A stretch of 35,102 bases of DNA, taken from the NCBI RefSeq assembly GCF_014696345.1, contig NZ_JACJPY010000046.1:1-35102 (forward strand), written 5' to 3'. Within the stretch, counting starts at the first letter, position 1. Every line of letters starts with the position of its first letter. Under the pieces are notes generated by a model. It was not told where the DNA came from. It did not search any database and saw only the letters and a program-made list of their open reading frames with translations. Origin of the DNA: Pseudanabaena cinerea FACHB-1277 (GTDB lineage Bacteria; Cyanobacteriota; Cyanobacteriia; Pseudanabaenales; Pseudanabaenaceae). The translations under genes were made by a program, and so were the position numbers. Shown piece after piece: positions 1 to 7,085 of this stretch.

Positions 1-88
1 ACTGCATTTTCTTGTTACTATTTTTATTCCTCTTTATTCTTCCTATTTCTTCCTTGCTTGTACATAAGTATATTTACTTACCGCAAAC

Positions 89-562
89 TTGGGATGCTCC
101 CTGAAGATAGAACATTGGCAACCACAAACCAAATATTCATCTAGACAACTTGATTACAGAAATTTGCTAGGTGCTTGCATGGGCAATCAAGGAGCGCGTC
201 CTCAAAATCAACATTGCGACACCAGAAAAGGTGATAGTGAAATTACTATCAATCCCATCGAAGGTGATAAAAATTGTGAAAACTTAATCAAATATCGTCC
301 TGATGGTAGGATTTACTCCGATGATGTATCTATCAATCACGATTTGAATGAAACTTTAAATCTAAATCTTGGCTTTCTGAAGAAAAATCGTAGTGATGCC
401 CTTTTTATAGTAATTCGGAAACTTGATGAGAAGTTTTCAAATAAAACTTGGGCTAAAATCACAGTACAGAAAGAAATAGACAAGTTGAATACAAAAGATG
501 AGAATGGCTTTTACGATGCGTATTGCCAGTTTATAGTTTCATACCTGAAATCCAAGTTATAG
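89..562 (+). pseudogene. C-terminal remnant of a TIGR02646-type (retron/Septu PtuB-like) HNH endonuclease
   Basis: The reading frame opens at a TTG at 89, and an in-frame stop lies at 65-67. Family resemblance starts at about residue 6 with IEHWQPQTKY, followed by LDYRNLLGACMGN and QHCDTRKGD. These are the HNH histidine, second zinc-cysteine and KGD segments of the HNH nucleases found with retrons and Septu systems. The N-terminal part, which normally carries the first zinc cysteine pair, is absent. The T-rich sequence at 1-88 shows nothing like it in any frame. The C-terminal helical part (LNLNLGFLKKNR, then WAKITVQKEIDKL) looks complete. I infer a 5'-truncated, probably inactive gene left by deletion or insertion. 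No partner ATPase or reverse transcriptase is adjacent within the window. The family call is fairly firm; inactivity is inferred. Confidence 0.6.
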
Positions 563-620
563 CGATCTGGGACACATAAAAATTCGCTTGCTATTGCTAG
601 TGTCACAACATTATTAGGGA

Positions 621-656
621 TTAACATACAATTATCCCCGTAGTATTTGCTAAAAT
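621..656 (+). promoter_or_regulatory. Possible promoter and operator of the toxin-antitoxin pair
   Basis: A TAAAAT -10-like hexamer lies at 651-656, about 27 bases before the antitoxin ATG. Just upstream an imperfect inverted repeat (GGGATTAA then AATTATCCC, about 618-637) could be an autoregulatory operator, as is usual for type II pairs. There is no convincing -35 box. This is inference from position only. Confidence 0.25.
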
Positions 657-682
657 TAAATACACATCTTTAAGGTTTAGCT

Positions 683-928
683 ATGTCTGAAATCGCTATA
701 ACTATAAACAAGAATACTCATGAGGTTCTTTTAAGACTGTCTAAACAGTCTGGTGAGAATTTGCAAACTTTGCTAGATAAGGCAGTGGAGCAATATCGAA
801 GACAATTGTTTCTTTTGCAAGCAAATCAGGCTTTTGTGGCTTTAAGGAAGAACGAGTTATTGTGGCAAGATGAGCTTAATGAGCGTCAGGAATGGGAGCA
901 AACTCTAGCTGACGGGATTGATGAGTAA
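683..928 (+). CDS. Type II antitoxin, ribbon-helix-helix/MazE-like
   Basis: This is an 81-residue acidic protein. It begins with a short beta strand (SEIAITINKNTHEVLLRLS) followed by two helices, the pattern of a ribbon-helix-helix DNA-binding antitoxin. The charged C-terminal tail (WQDELNERQEWEQTLADG) is the part that would wrap the toxin. The ATG at 683 has a TAAGG Shine-Dalgarno-like sequence at 671-675. The stop TAA at 926-928 shares its last base with the toxin start, so the two are translationally coupled, antitoxin first. By analogy with known pairs it would neutralise the downstream MazF/PemK toxin and repress its own promoter. The role rests mostly on gene order and fold pattern, because these antitoxins diverge quickly. 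Confidence 0.75.
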   Translation: MSEIAITINKNTHEVLLRLSKQSGENLQTLLDKAVEQYRRQLFLLQANQAFVALRKNELLWQDELNERQEWEQTLADGIDE

Positions 929-1272
929 TGCCTCAAAAGATTGCAAGGGGAGAGATATGGTTAGCAGATCTTAATCCAGTGAGAGGTCACGAACAGGCGG
1001 GGAAGCGTCCTTGTTTAGTGGTTTCTGTAGATTTATTCAATCAGGGATCTGCTGGCTTAGTGGTTGTTGTGCCTATCACTTCAAAGGATAAATCAATTCC
1101 TTTTCATGTGGCGGTTAATCCTCCAGATGGAGGTTTGAAGGTAAAAAGTTTTATTAAATGTGAAGATGTGCGATCAATTTCTGTCGAGAGGTTAGATAAG
1201 CGCTTAGGATCTTTATCTATTCAGGTATTTGCAGATGTAGAGGATCGATTACGCATTTTGATGGGGCTATAG
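928..1272 (+). CDS. Type II toxin, MazF/PemK family endoribonuclease
   Basis: This 114-residue protein has the usual length for the family. The N-terminal GEIWLADLNPVRGHEQAGKR segment is the hallmark MazF/PemK strand-loop, including the conserved Arg/Gly-rich loop and the RP motif next to the active site. The central VVVVPITSK strand and the C-terminal IKCEDVRSISVERL segment are also typical. Members are ribosome-independent mRNA interferases that cut single-stranded RNA at short motifs. The start ATG at 928-930 overlaps the antitoxin stop by one base. The frame is intact with no sign of decay, so the pair is probably functional. Cleavage specificity cannot be read from sequence. Confidence 0.9.
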   Translation: MPQKIARGEIWLADLNPVRGHEQAGKRPCLVVSVDLFNQGSAGLVVVVPITSKDKSIPFHVAVNPPDGGLKVKSFIKCEDVRSISVERLDKRLGSLSIQVFADVEDRLRILMGL

Positions 1273-1303
1273 TTGATTTCAATATTTTCATCAGCTAGAA
1301 ACT

Positions 1304-1639
1304 TCATGAAGCTTGCTCCACCTGACGCGCAATTAATCTGTCTCGCAATCCTTGTGGATCAAACCTTGCCTCGTTCATTTTGCGGATTGCTTGTGCTTGA
1401 TTTTGCCTTTGCTGTAAGTATGTTTCGACTTCTTGCTGATGATTGAGGTAAAAGCTAATTGTGCTATAGACATCGGCTAGTTTTAGGGATGGATAACGAT
1501 AAACAATTTCTTCAGCCGTTGCGCCATTCTGCAAGGTATTGACGACTGTATCAAGGGTGACGCGGGTTTTGCCAACGCGCACTACGTCATCGGTGTCGAT
1601 TTTGAGTGGAACTGGTTCGTTAGTAATTATTAATGTCAT
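1304..1639 (-). CDS. DUF433 family protein (orphan antitoxin-like)
   Basis: I take the ATG at 1639 as the start (111 residues), because family members begin with a stretch like MTLIITNEPVPLKIDTDDVV. An in-frame ATG at 1675 would add 12 residues that look unconserved. The core RVGKTRVTLDTVVNTLQNGA, then AEEIVYRYPSLKLADVY, is the DUF433 helix-turn-helix-like domain, and a glutamine-rich tail follows. DUF433 proteins are commonly the antitoxin of a pair with a PIN-like DUF5615 toxin encoded just downstream. Downstream on this strand there is only the convergent MazF gene, 31 bases away, so the usual toxin is missing. It may be a leftover antitoxin or an independent regulator. Confidence 0.75.
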   Translation of the reverse strand: MTLIITNEPVPLKIDTDDVVRVGKTRVTLDTVVNTLQNGATAEEIVYRYPSLKLADVYSTISFYLNHQQEVETYLQQRQNQAQAIRKMNEARFDPQGLRDRLIARQVEQAS

Positions 1640-1699
1640 AATAGTTTTAGAGATTACTAGTATTTGTGTTTCCAAAATTTATCATAATTCCAAAATCTA

Positions 1700-2638
1700 A
1701 TGATTGCATTTAATTTTGTTTTTCACAAAAAAACTAGGTCGTTGCTGACCGTATTGTCCATAATAGCAAGCCTTTCAGTTTCTCCAACAATTTTAGCAAA
1801 AGTCAATATAGAATCAGAATCTCCAAGCATTGAGTTAAATAATAGGCTAGACAGATGTCGCTTCAAAGGATTTACGGTGACTGATGAGCCTACTACAGAA
1901 TATGATCTGCGTAACTTAGTTGAAAAATGCGAATCTAAACTAAAAATTAGCTATCCAGAAAAAGACGAATTACTAAATAGATTAGATTATTGTTTACAAA
2001 AAGGATATAAAGAACAGAAATTACCAACTAGGATGACTTTAGTAGTTCTTAATGATCTAGTAGCTCAATGTGAAAAACAATTAGGTGTAAATTCTAATAA
2101 TGTTGTAATTGTAATTGTAATTGGATTATTATTTGTAGTTTTCATGTTTTCTATCGCATCAAATTCTAATCACAACTCTGGAAGCACTTATGTAGATTAT
2201 CCAGAGACAGATGAAATAAGAATTAAATATAACCAGCAGATTCTAGTTGATCAAACTCTTTTGCAAATTGATCAAATGTCAGAACCTGAATTTAAGAGAT
2301 TTTTATCGGATGTTTATTTGAAATTAAATTACACGATTAGTTTAAATGAAAAACCTTCTAATAATTCAAGCAAATTAATCATTACTACATATGATAACTC
2401 ACAATCTATAGTTATTCAGGGAATAATATTCAAATCAGAAGTAGATCGAGAGCGGTCTGAGCGAAATTCAATTAGAGAAGCATATGCAGATATTCGACTG
2501 TATAATGCTAATTATGCTTGTGTTTTCTATAACTCATATTTCACTTATATTGTAAAAGAAGAAGCAAAACAGCTTGGCTTAGTATTATGTGACCGAGATG
2601 AACTACAAAATTTAATATTTAAATATCTTTTTGAATAA
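1700..2638 (+). CDS. Membrane-anchored protein with Cys-paired repeats and a degenerate Mrr-like domain
   Basis: The protein has 312 residues. A hydrophobic segment at about 14-33 looks like a signal peptide or anchor. Two related ~37-residue repeats follow (about 47-83 and 91-130). Each opens with an NRLDxC motif and ends with a C-E-(S/K)-(K/Q)-L motif, placing cysteines at 53, 77, 98 and 124. A strong transmembrane helix lies at about 134-154. The C-terminal part (about 193-308) follows the Mrr/restriction-endonuclease-like fold: an EPEFKRFLSDVYLKLNY helix, a VIQGIIFKS strand, REAYADIRLYNANYACVFYN, and VLCDRDEL. The family's catalytic Asp (usual G-x-D segment) is replaced by SKLII, and the QxK motif is distorted, so DNA cleavage is doubtful. 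The predicted topology puts the repeats outside and the Mrr-like domain in the cytoplasm. The gene is AT-rich and sits 73 bases ahead of the OLD gene. Domain calls are by eye. Confidence 0.6.
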   Translation: MIAFNFVFHKKTRSLLTVLSIIASLSVSPTILAKVNIESESPSIELNNRLDRCRFKGFTVTDEPTTEYDLRNLVEKCESKLKISYPEKDELLNRLDYCLQKGYKEQKLPTRMTLVVLNDLVAQCEKQLGVNSNNVVIVIVIGLLFVVFMFSIASNSNHNSGSTYVDYPETDEIRIKYNQQILVDQTLLQIDQMSEPEFKRFLSDVYLKLNYTISLNEKPSNNSSKLIITTYDNSQSIVIQGIIFKSEVDRERSERNSIREAYADIRLYNANYACVFYNSYFTYIVKEEAKQLGLVLCDRDELQNLIFKYLFE

Positions 2639-2711
2639 AAAAGCAAATTAAGAGTATTCAAAAAATATTAGATAAAATTATCAAACAATCAAATTTACAA
2701 TATTTCAACAT

Positions 2712-4421
2712 ATGCAAATCAGGTTGACCATAAAAAATTATAGATGCTTTACTGAAGCTAACCCCGCTAGAATAACTATTCGCAAAGGGTTTACTGCACT
2801 AATAGGAATTAACAATTCTGGGAAAACGACTCTCCTGAAATTCTTTTATGAATTTCGCTATCTTTTGGAAACCATTAAAAATAAAGATACTTGGGAATTC
2901 TGTCTAGCTGAATCTACAAGACAATTACGTCTTCCAAAAGAAATCATAGATAATCAGGAAATTTTCTGTAATGCTAATGACCGTCCAATATCTATAGAGA
3001 TTGAATTTTCGCGTGAAAACGATTCTGAAGCCAAAGAGATTCTACTTCCAAAAAAATTAATTTTTATAGTTGAAAGGAATATGTCATATTCTTTTCAACT
3101 GTTTGCAAATTATGGGCTACTAACATCTCAAAGATTTAAAGTTGTGGATACTGGTAAGTCATTTAAGTTTCAGCAAACAAGTTTTACTGATGAAGAAATG
3201 CATCAAGGAGGTTATGATGATTATGTACCTGTTTATGTAGAAATACCATATATTGAGTTTGCAGATCTTTTACACTCTTTAGGTAATACTCTATATATTG
3301 GAGCTTTTCGCAATTCAATAAATCTTTTTCCTACTGATGATTTAGGTGCAGTTAGAAACATACAGTCACTTCATGCTAGTTATTTTGATATTAATGTTGG
3401 ATTGACTCTTATTAAACAGTGGCGTGAATCTAAAACTGGTAAGGATAAAGAATTAATTAGACGGATATATGCCTTGCAAAATGATATTAAGCGGATATTT
3501 GGTTTTGATGAACTGGATATTAATGCTTCAGTAAATGATCAGACAATTCAATTTGTTATTAATAATAATGAAGTCTATAATCTGTCAGAGCTAGGTGCTG
3601 GTCTTTCTCAATTCTTTTTAGTTCTTGCAAATGTTGCTATTAAACAACCTGCTTATATACTCATTGATGAACCTGAACTAAATCTACATCCTTCACTTCA
3701 ACTGGATTTCTTAACTACTCTTGGTAACTATGCTAGTCAAGGAGTTATTTTCAGTACACATAGTATTGGACTAGCAAGAGCGAGTGCTGAGCAAATCTAT
3801 GTAGTTCGTAAAGTAGATAAATATAAAGGTAGTGAAATAATTGATTTTGATAATGCAAAAAGTTCAAAATATTTATCAGAATTTCTTGGTGAGCTAAGTT
3901 TTTCTGCATACCGAGAATTTGGCTTTAATAAAGTTCTTCTTGTTGAAGGAGTAACAGAAGTTAAGACAATTCAACAATTTTTGCGTAAGTTTGGAAAAGA
4001 TCATGAAATTCTTTTGCTGCCTCTAGGTGGTGGTAGCCTCATCAACGCAAATTTCAGAGATGAGCTACAAGAGGTCAAACGTATTTCAGATGATATATAC
4101 GCATTAGTTGATAGTGAAAAAAGTTCTCCAGAAGAAACTTTATGCCCTAGAATACAAGACTTTGCAGATATGTGTGAAGAAATTGGAATTAAATGTCATG
4201 TGCTGGAGTATCGAGCTACTGAAAATTATTTTCCAGATCATGCGGTAAAGGCAGTTAAAGGAAATAGTTTTTCTGCACTTGCTCCTTACGAAAGCCTCAA
4301 AGATAGAACGCAATTTGGATGGAGTAAAGCAGATAACTGGCGAATTGCTAAAGAAATGACTAATGAAGAGTTGTTAGAAACTGATCTCGGTAGATTTATT
4401 AAACAGTTAATTGCTGAATAG
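2712..4421 (+). CDS. OLD-family ATP-dependent nuclease (AAA/ABC ATPase plus TOPRIM)
   Basis: This 569-residue protein has a complete ABC-type ATPase and a C-terminal TOPRIM domain. The Walker A motif GINNSGKTT is at 32-40. The signature-like LSELGAGLSQ is at 291-300, Walker B ILIDEPELNLHP at about 316-326, and the H-loop STH at 348-350. TOPRIM begins at about 407 with VLLVEGVTEV (Glu412), followed by LPLGGGS and ALVDSEK (Asp467). This is the layout of OLD (overcoming lysogenization defect) nucleases, which are used in phage defence and include Gabija GajA. No GajB-like helicase is nearby, so a stand-alone (class 1) OLD is the natural reading. An alternative is a two-gene module with the preceding membrane/Mrr-like gene, which is co-directional. 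The region is AT-rich and poor in HIP1 sites compared with chlG next door, which suggests acquisition. Confidence 0.88.
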   Translation: MQIRLTIKNYRCFTEANPARITIRKGFTALIGINNSGKTTLLKFFYEFRYLLETIKNKDTWEFCLAESTRQLRLPKEIIDNQEIFCNANDRPISIEIEFSRENDSEAKEILLPKKLIFIVERNMSYSFQLFANYGLLTSQRFKVVDTGKSFKFQQTSFTDEEMHQGGYDDYVPVYVEIPYIEFADLLHSLGNTLYIGAFRNSINLFPTDDLGAVRNIQSLHASYFDINVGLTLIKQWRESKTGKDKELIRRIYALQNDIKRIFGFDELDINASVNDQTIQFVINNNEVYNLSELGAGLSQFFLVLANVAIKQPAYILIDEPELNLHPSLQLDFLTTLGNYASQGVIFSTHSIGLARASAEQIYVVRKVDKYKGSEIIDFDNAKSSKYLSEFLGELSFSAYREFGFNKVLLVEGVTEVKTIQQFLRKFGKDHEILLLPLGGGSLINANFRDELQEVKRISDDIYALVDSEKSSPEETLCPRIQDFADMCEEIGIKCHVLEYRATENYFPDHAVKAVKGNSFSALAPYESLKDRTQFGWSKADNWRIAKEMTNEELLETDLGRFIKQLIAE

Positions 4422-4441
4422 ATCTGCCGAAAAGCTATAAT
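4411..4441 (+). promoter_or_regulatory. Candidate chlG promoter
   Basis: TATAAT at 4436-4441 is a perfect -10 hexamer about 30 bases before the chlG ATG. TTGCTG at 4411-4416 is a possible -35 with a rather long 19-base spacer, lying inside the last codons of the OLD gene. This would give chlG its own transcript despite the upstream accessory genes. It is based on sequence match only. Confidence 0.4.
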
Positions 4442-4470
4442 CAACCGCAAGTCTATAAATTTTTGTAAAT

Positions 4471-5457
4471 ATGTCGTCTCCAACCCCTGACGTACCAGCG
4501 AGCGAGTCTCGCGAAGCCCGTACCCGCCAAATGCTCGGAATGAAAGGTGCGGACGTGCAAGGCGCTTCCATCTGGAAGATCCGCCTGCAACTGATGAAAC
4601 CGATCACATGGATACCCCTAATGTGGGGCGTACTCTGTGGCGCAGCCTCCTCTGGCGATTTTACATGGTCGATTGAAAATGTCATGCGATCGCTGCTTTG
4701 TATGCTTATGTCAGGACCTTTGCTGACGGGCTATACCCAAACCATCAATGACTACTACGATCGCGAAATTGATGCCATTAATGAACCTTACCGCCCCATT
4801 CCATCGGGAGCAATTCCATTAAATCAAGTGATCGCCCAAATTTGGATCTTGCTACTTGGTGGTATCGGTGTCGCCGCCATCCTTGATATTACGGCTGGTC
4901 ACGGTGATTTCATTATTACCAAATTAGCGATCGGCGGTTCATTCCTTGCCTATATCTACTCTGCACCACCTTTGAAACTCAAGCAAAATGGTTGGCTCGG
5001 CAACTATGCCCTTGGTGCTAGTTATATTGCTCTGCCTTGGTGGGCAGGTCATGCCCTCTATGGCACATTAAATTGGACAGTGGTGGCTGTGACGTTATTT
5101 TATAGTCTTGCAGGGTTAGGGATTGCCGTAGTTAATGACTTTAAGAGCGTGGAAGGCGATCGCGAGCTAGGTTTGCAATCTCTGCCCGTCATGTTTGGGG
5201 TGCAGAAGGCAGCATTACTATCGGCAACGGCGATCGATGTTTTCCAAATCGGCATTGCTGTGTATCTAGTCACCGTTGGACAGCAATTATTAGCGAGTTT
5301 GATCGTGCTGTTAGTGATCCCGCAGATTACTTTCCAAGATATGTACTTTTTGCGCGACCCGCTTAAAAATGATGTCAAATATCAAGCCAGCGCTCAGCCA
5401 TTTTTGGTAATCGGGATGCTAGTGGCAGGTATTGCGATGGGAAATGCAGGAATTTAG
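4471..5457 (+). CDS. chlG: Chlorophyll synthase (chlorophyllide a prenyltransferase)
   Basis: This is a 328-residue integral membrane UbiA-superfamily prenyltransferase that esterifies chlorophyllide a with phytyl or geranylgeranyl diphosphate in the thylakoid, the last step of chlorophyll synthesis. The first Asp-rich motif NDYYDREIDAINEPYRPIPSG spans 93-113, with Asp at 94, 97 and 101; the long form with INEPYRPIPSG is specific to chlorophyll/bacteriochlorophyll synthases. The second motif NDFKSVEGDRELG is at 222-234. Hydrophobic helices fill the rest. The hydrophilic N-terminus (1-45) contains the usual WKIRLQLMKPITWIPL entry to the first helix. The ATG start at 4471 is supported by that N-terminus. 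The gene directly follows an accessory stretch, has its own candidate promoter and ends in a strong hairpin. Confidence 0.96.
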   Translation: MSSPTPDVPASESREARTRQMLGMKGADVQGASIWKIRLQLMKPITWIPLMWGVLCGAASSGDFTWSIENVMRSLLCMLMSGPLLTGYTQTINDYYDREIDAINEPYRPIPSGAIPLNQVIAQIWILLLGGIGVAAILDITAGHGDFIITKLAIGGSFLAYIYSAPPLKLKQNGWLGNYALGASYIALPWWAGHALYGTLNWTVVAVTLFYSLAGLGIAVVNDFKSVEGDRELGLQSLPVMFGVQKAALLSATAIDVFQIGIAVYLVTVGQQLLASLIVLLVIPQITFQDMYFLRDPLKNDVKYQASAQPFLVIGMLVAGIAMGNAGI

Positions 5458-5461
5458 GGAG

Positions 5462-5492
5462 TAGAGAAACAGCGCTTTGTGCTGTTTCTCTA
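5462..5492 (+). terminator. Hairpin after chlG
   Basis: A perfect 12-bp stem (TAGAGAAACAGC, 7-base loop, GCTGTTTCTCTA) starts five bases after the chlG stop codon. No strong T run follows, so it may act as a terminator or as an mRNA 3'-end stabiliser. The loop region GCGCTTTG resembles other short repeats in the window. Confidence 0.55.
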
Positions 5493-5556
5493 TTGTAAAT
5501 GCCCCAGTTGGCAGTATGCAGGCTTAAGGCGATCGCTTTAGCATCAACAGATAATT

Positions 5557-6909
5557 GTGATTGAAACTATGCTTGAACGTCAAAAAAATAGAAATTACCT
5601 GCAAAATTATTTACAGAATAGATCTTCAAGATTATCGAATTTTCTGAATGCGGATCTATCTAAAGCTCTATCTAAAGCTCTATATTCAGCAATTGGATTT
5701 GCCTTAGTTTCCTGCGCGGCAGCACCACCTCAAGGCGGTGGATTTGGCGCGATTCCTGTACCGATCGCCTCTGTGGAGACAGCAACCGTTACTGATAGCG
5801 CCGATTATGTGGCAAACTTGCAGTCGCGCCAATCGGTGGCATTGCAGTCCCGTGTTGATGGCTATGTGCAGGAAATCTATGTTAAGGCGGGCGATCGCGT
5901 GGAAGCAGGTGCGCCCATTTTGCGGATCGATCCTGCACGGCAACAGGCGATCGTGCAGCGATCGGTTGCCACCGTTGCCACCAGCCAAGCCGACTTTGAA
6001 AGTGCTAGAGCTACCCTTGCCCAACTTCGCGCTCGCCGTGAATCGATTCTATCCGATGTGGATTTTAACCAAAAGGAATTTAATCGCTTTTCCCAACTGT
6101 CAGCAGAGGGGGCGATCGCCCGTCAAAAGCTAGATGAAGTTTCCAATGGATTGAGGAATGCTAAGGCTGAGTTAGGACAAATCGAAGCGCAAATAGCGGC
6201 GCAAGAAGCAAGCATCAATAGTGCAGCGACACGCATTGAAGAAAGTCGAGCTAGTGCTATTCAAGAAGAAGTGCAATTGGATTTCTATACGGTGACGGCT
6301 CCTTTTGCAGGGGTGGTCGGCGATATCCCGATCAAGGTGGGCGATAATGTCAGCAACAGCACCGAATTAACTACAATTACCCAAAATCAAGTTCTCGAAA
6401 TTCAGATCGCTGTGCCTGTGGAAAATGCGCCCCGCTTAAAAATGGGAATGCCCGTTGAGCTATTGGATAGTCAAGATAAACCCCTAGTTAAGGGCAATGT
6501 GGCTTTCATTTCTCCAAGTATCGATCCGCAATCACAATCGGTGTTAGTAAAGGCGAACTTTAACAATGGCAAGAACCAATTGAAGGTGAATCAATTTGTG
6601 AGAGCGCGGCTAATTTGGGCTTCGCGATCGGGTGTGCTTGTCCCCACTTCGGCAATTTCGCGCCTCGGTGGTCAAGATTTTGTATTTGTTGCCGAATCCC
6701 CATCAACCACTTCGCAAGCACCTACCCCGCAAGCGCCTAATGCCCCCCAATTAGTTGCCAATCAAAAAGCAGTCAAGCTGGGCAAAATTATTGGTAATAA
6801 GCAGGAGGTATTGGAAGGGCTGAAACCCAATGACAAAATCGTAGTTTCGGGAATTCTGCAACTACAAAATGGTGCAGCGATCGCCCCTGCTCCTAGCACA
6901 AGTAAGTAG
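5557..6909 (+). CDS. RND-type efflux periplasmic adaptor (membrane fusion) lipoprotein
   Basis: The protein has 450 residues from a GTG at 5557; an ATG at 5569 in the same frame is equally possible. A hydrophobic segment ends in ALVSCAAA, a lipobox with lipidated Cys53, preceded by an unusually long N-region. The barrel-sandwich half VALQSRVDGYVQEIYVKAGD, then VEAGAPILRID (about 97-127), leads into a long alpha-hairpin (about 130-235). The second lipoyl half (VTAPFAGVVGDIPIKVGDNV), a beta-barrel and a membrane-proximal domain follow. Adaptors of this AcrA/MexA type bridge an inner-membrane RND pump to an outer-membrane TolC-like channel. No pump gene follows; the next gene is on the other strand, so this is an orphan adaptor within the window. 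A 12-bp tandem duplication (TCTAAAGCTCTA) encodes SKALSKAL near the N-terminus. Confidence 0.9.
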   Translation: MIETMLERQKNRNYLQNYLQNRSSRLSNFLNADLSKALSKALYSAIGFALVSCAAAPPQGGGFGAIPVPIASVETATVTDSADYVANLQSRQSVALQSRVDGYVQEIYVKAGDRVEAGAPILRIDPARQQAIVQRSVATVATSQADFESARATLAQLRARRESILSDVDFNQKEFNRFSQLSAEGAIARQKLDEVSNGLRNAKAELGQIEAQIAAQEASINSAATRIEESRASAIQEEVQLDFYTVTAPFAGVVGDIPIKVGDNVSNSTELTTITQNQVLEIQIAVPVENAPRLKMGMPVELLDSQDKPLVKGNVAFISPSIDPQSQSVLVKANFNNGKNQLKVNQFVRARLIWASRSGVLVPTSAISRLGGQDFVFVAESPSTTSQAPTPQAPNAPQLVANQKAVKLGKIIGNKQEVLEGLKPNDKIVVSGILQLQNGAAIAPAPSTSK

Positions 6910-6919
6910 CTCACCATAG

Positions 6920-7032
6920 TTATCGCGGTTTTCAAATGAGTGCGTACTCATTTGAAAAAGAAAAAATAAACACAAGCCCAGTGAGAGTTTTGAGTTTTCA
7001 TTTTGCCTACGGCAAAATGAAAACCGCTATAA
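6920..7032. repeat. Nested palindromic (MITE-like) element, 113 bp
   Basis: Two perfect 13-bp hairpins lie side by side: TTTTCAAATGAGT with its complement (6929-6958) and TTTTCATTTTGCC with its complement (6995-7023). They sit inside an outer inverted repeat (6920-6933 with 7019-7032, one mismatch in 14). The outer arms share bases with the inner stems, so two alternative folds compete. It lies between convergent genes and may also terminate transcription both ways. Confidence 0.65.
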
Positions 7033-7085
7033 GAACTAAACTCAGAATCCGTCCTGCTTGCATTGCGGAATGGACAACATGAGAA

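Noticed and set aside
2712-4421. Gabija system
   Set aside because: The OLD gene fits GajA in layout, but no GajB-like UvrD helicase is adjacent; chlG follows directly.
4286-4685. Two minus-strand frames across the OLD/chlG junction
   Set aside because: They are shadows opposite two well-supported genes.
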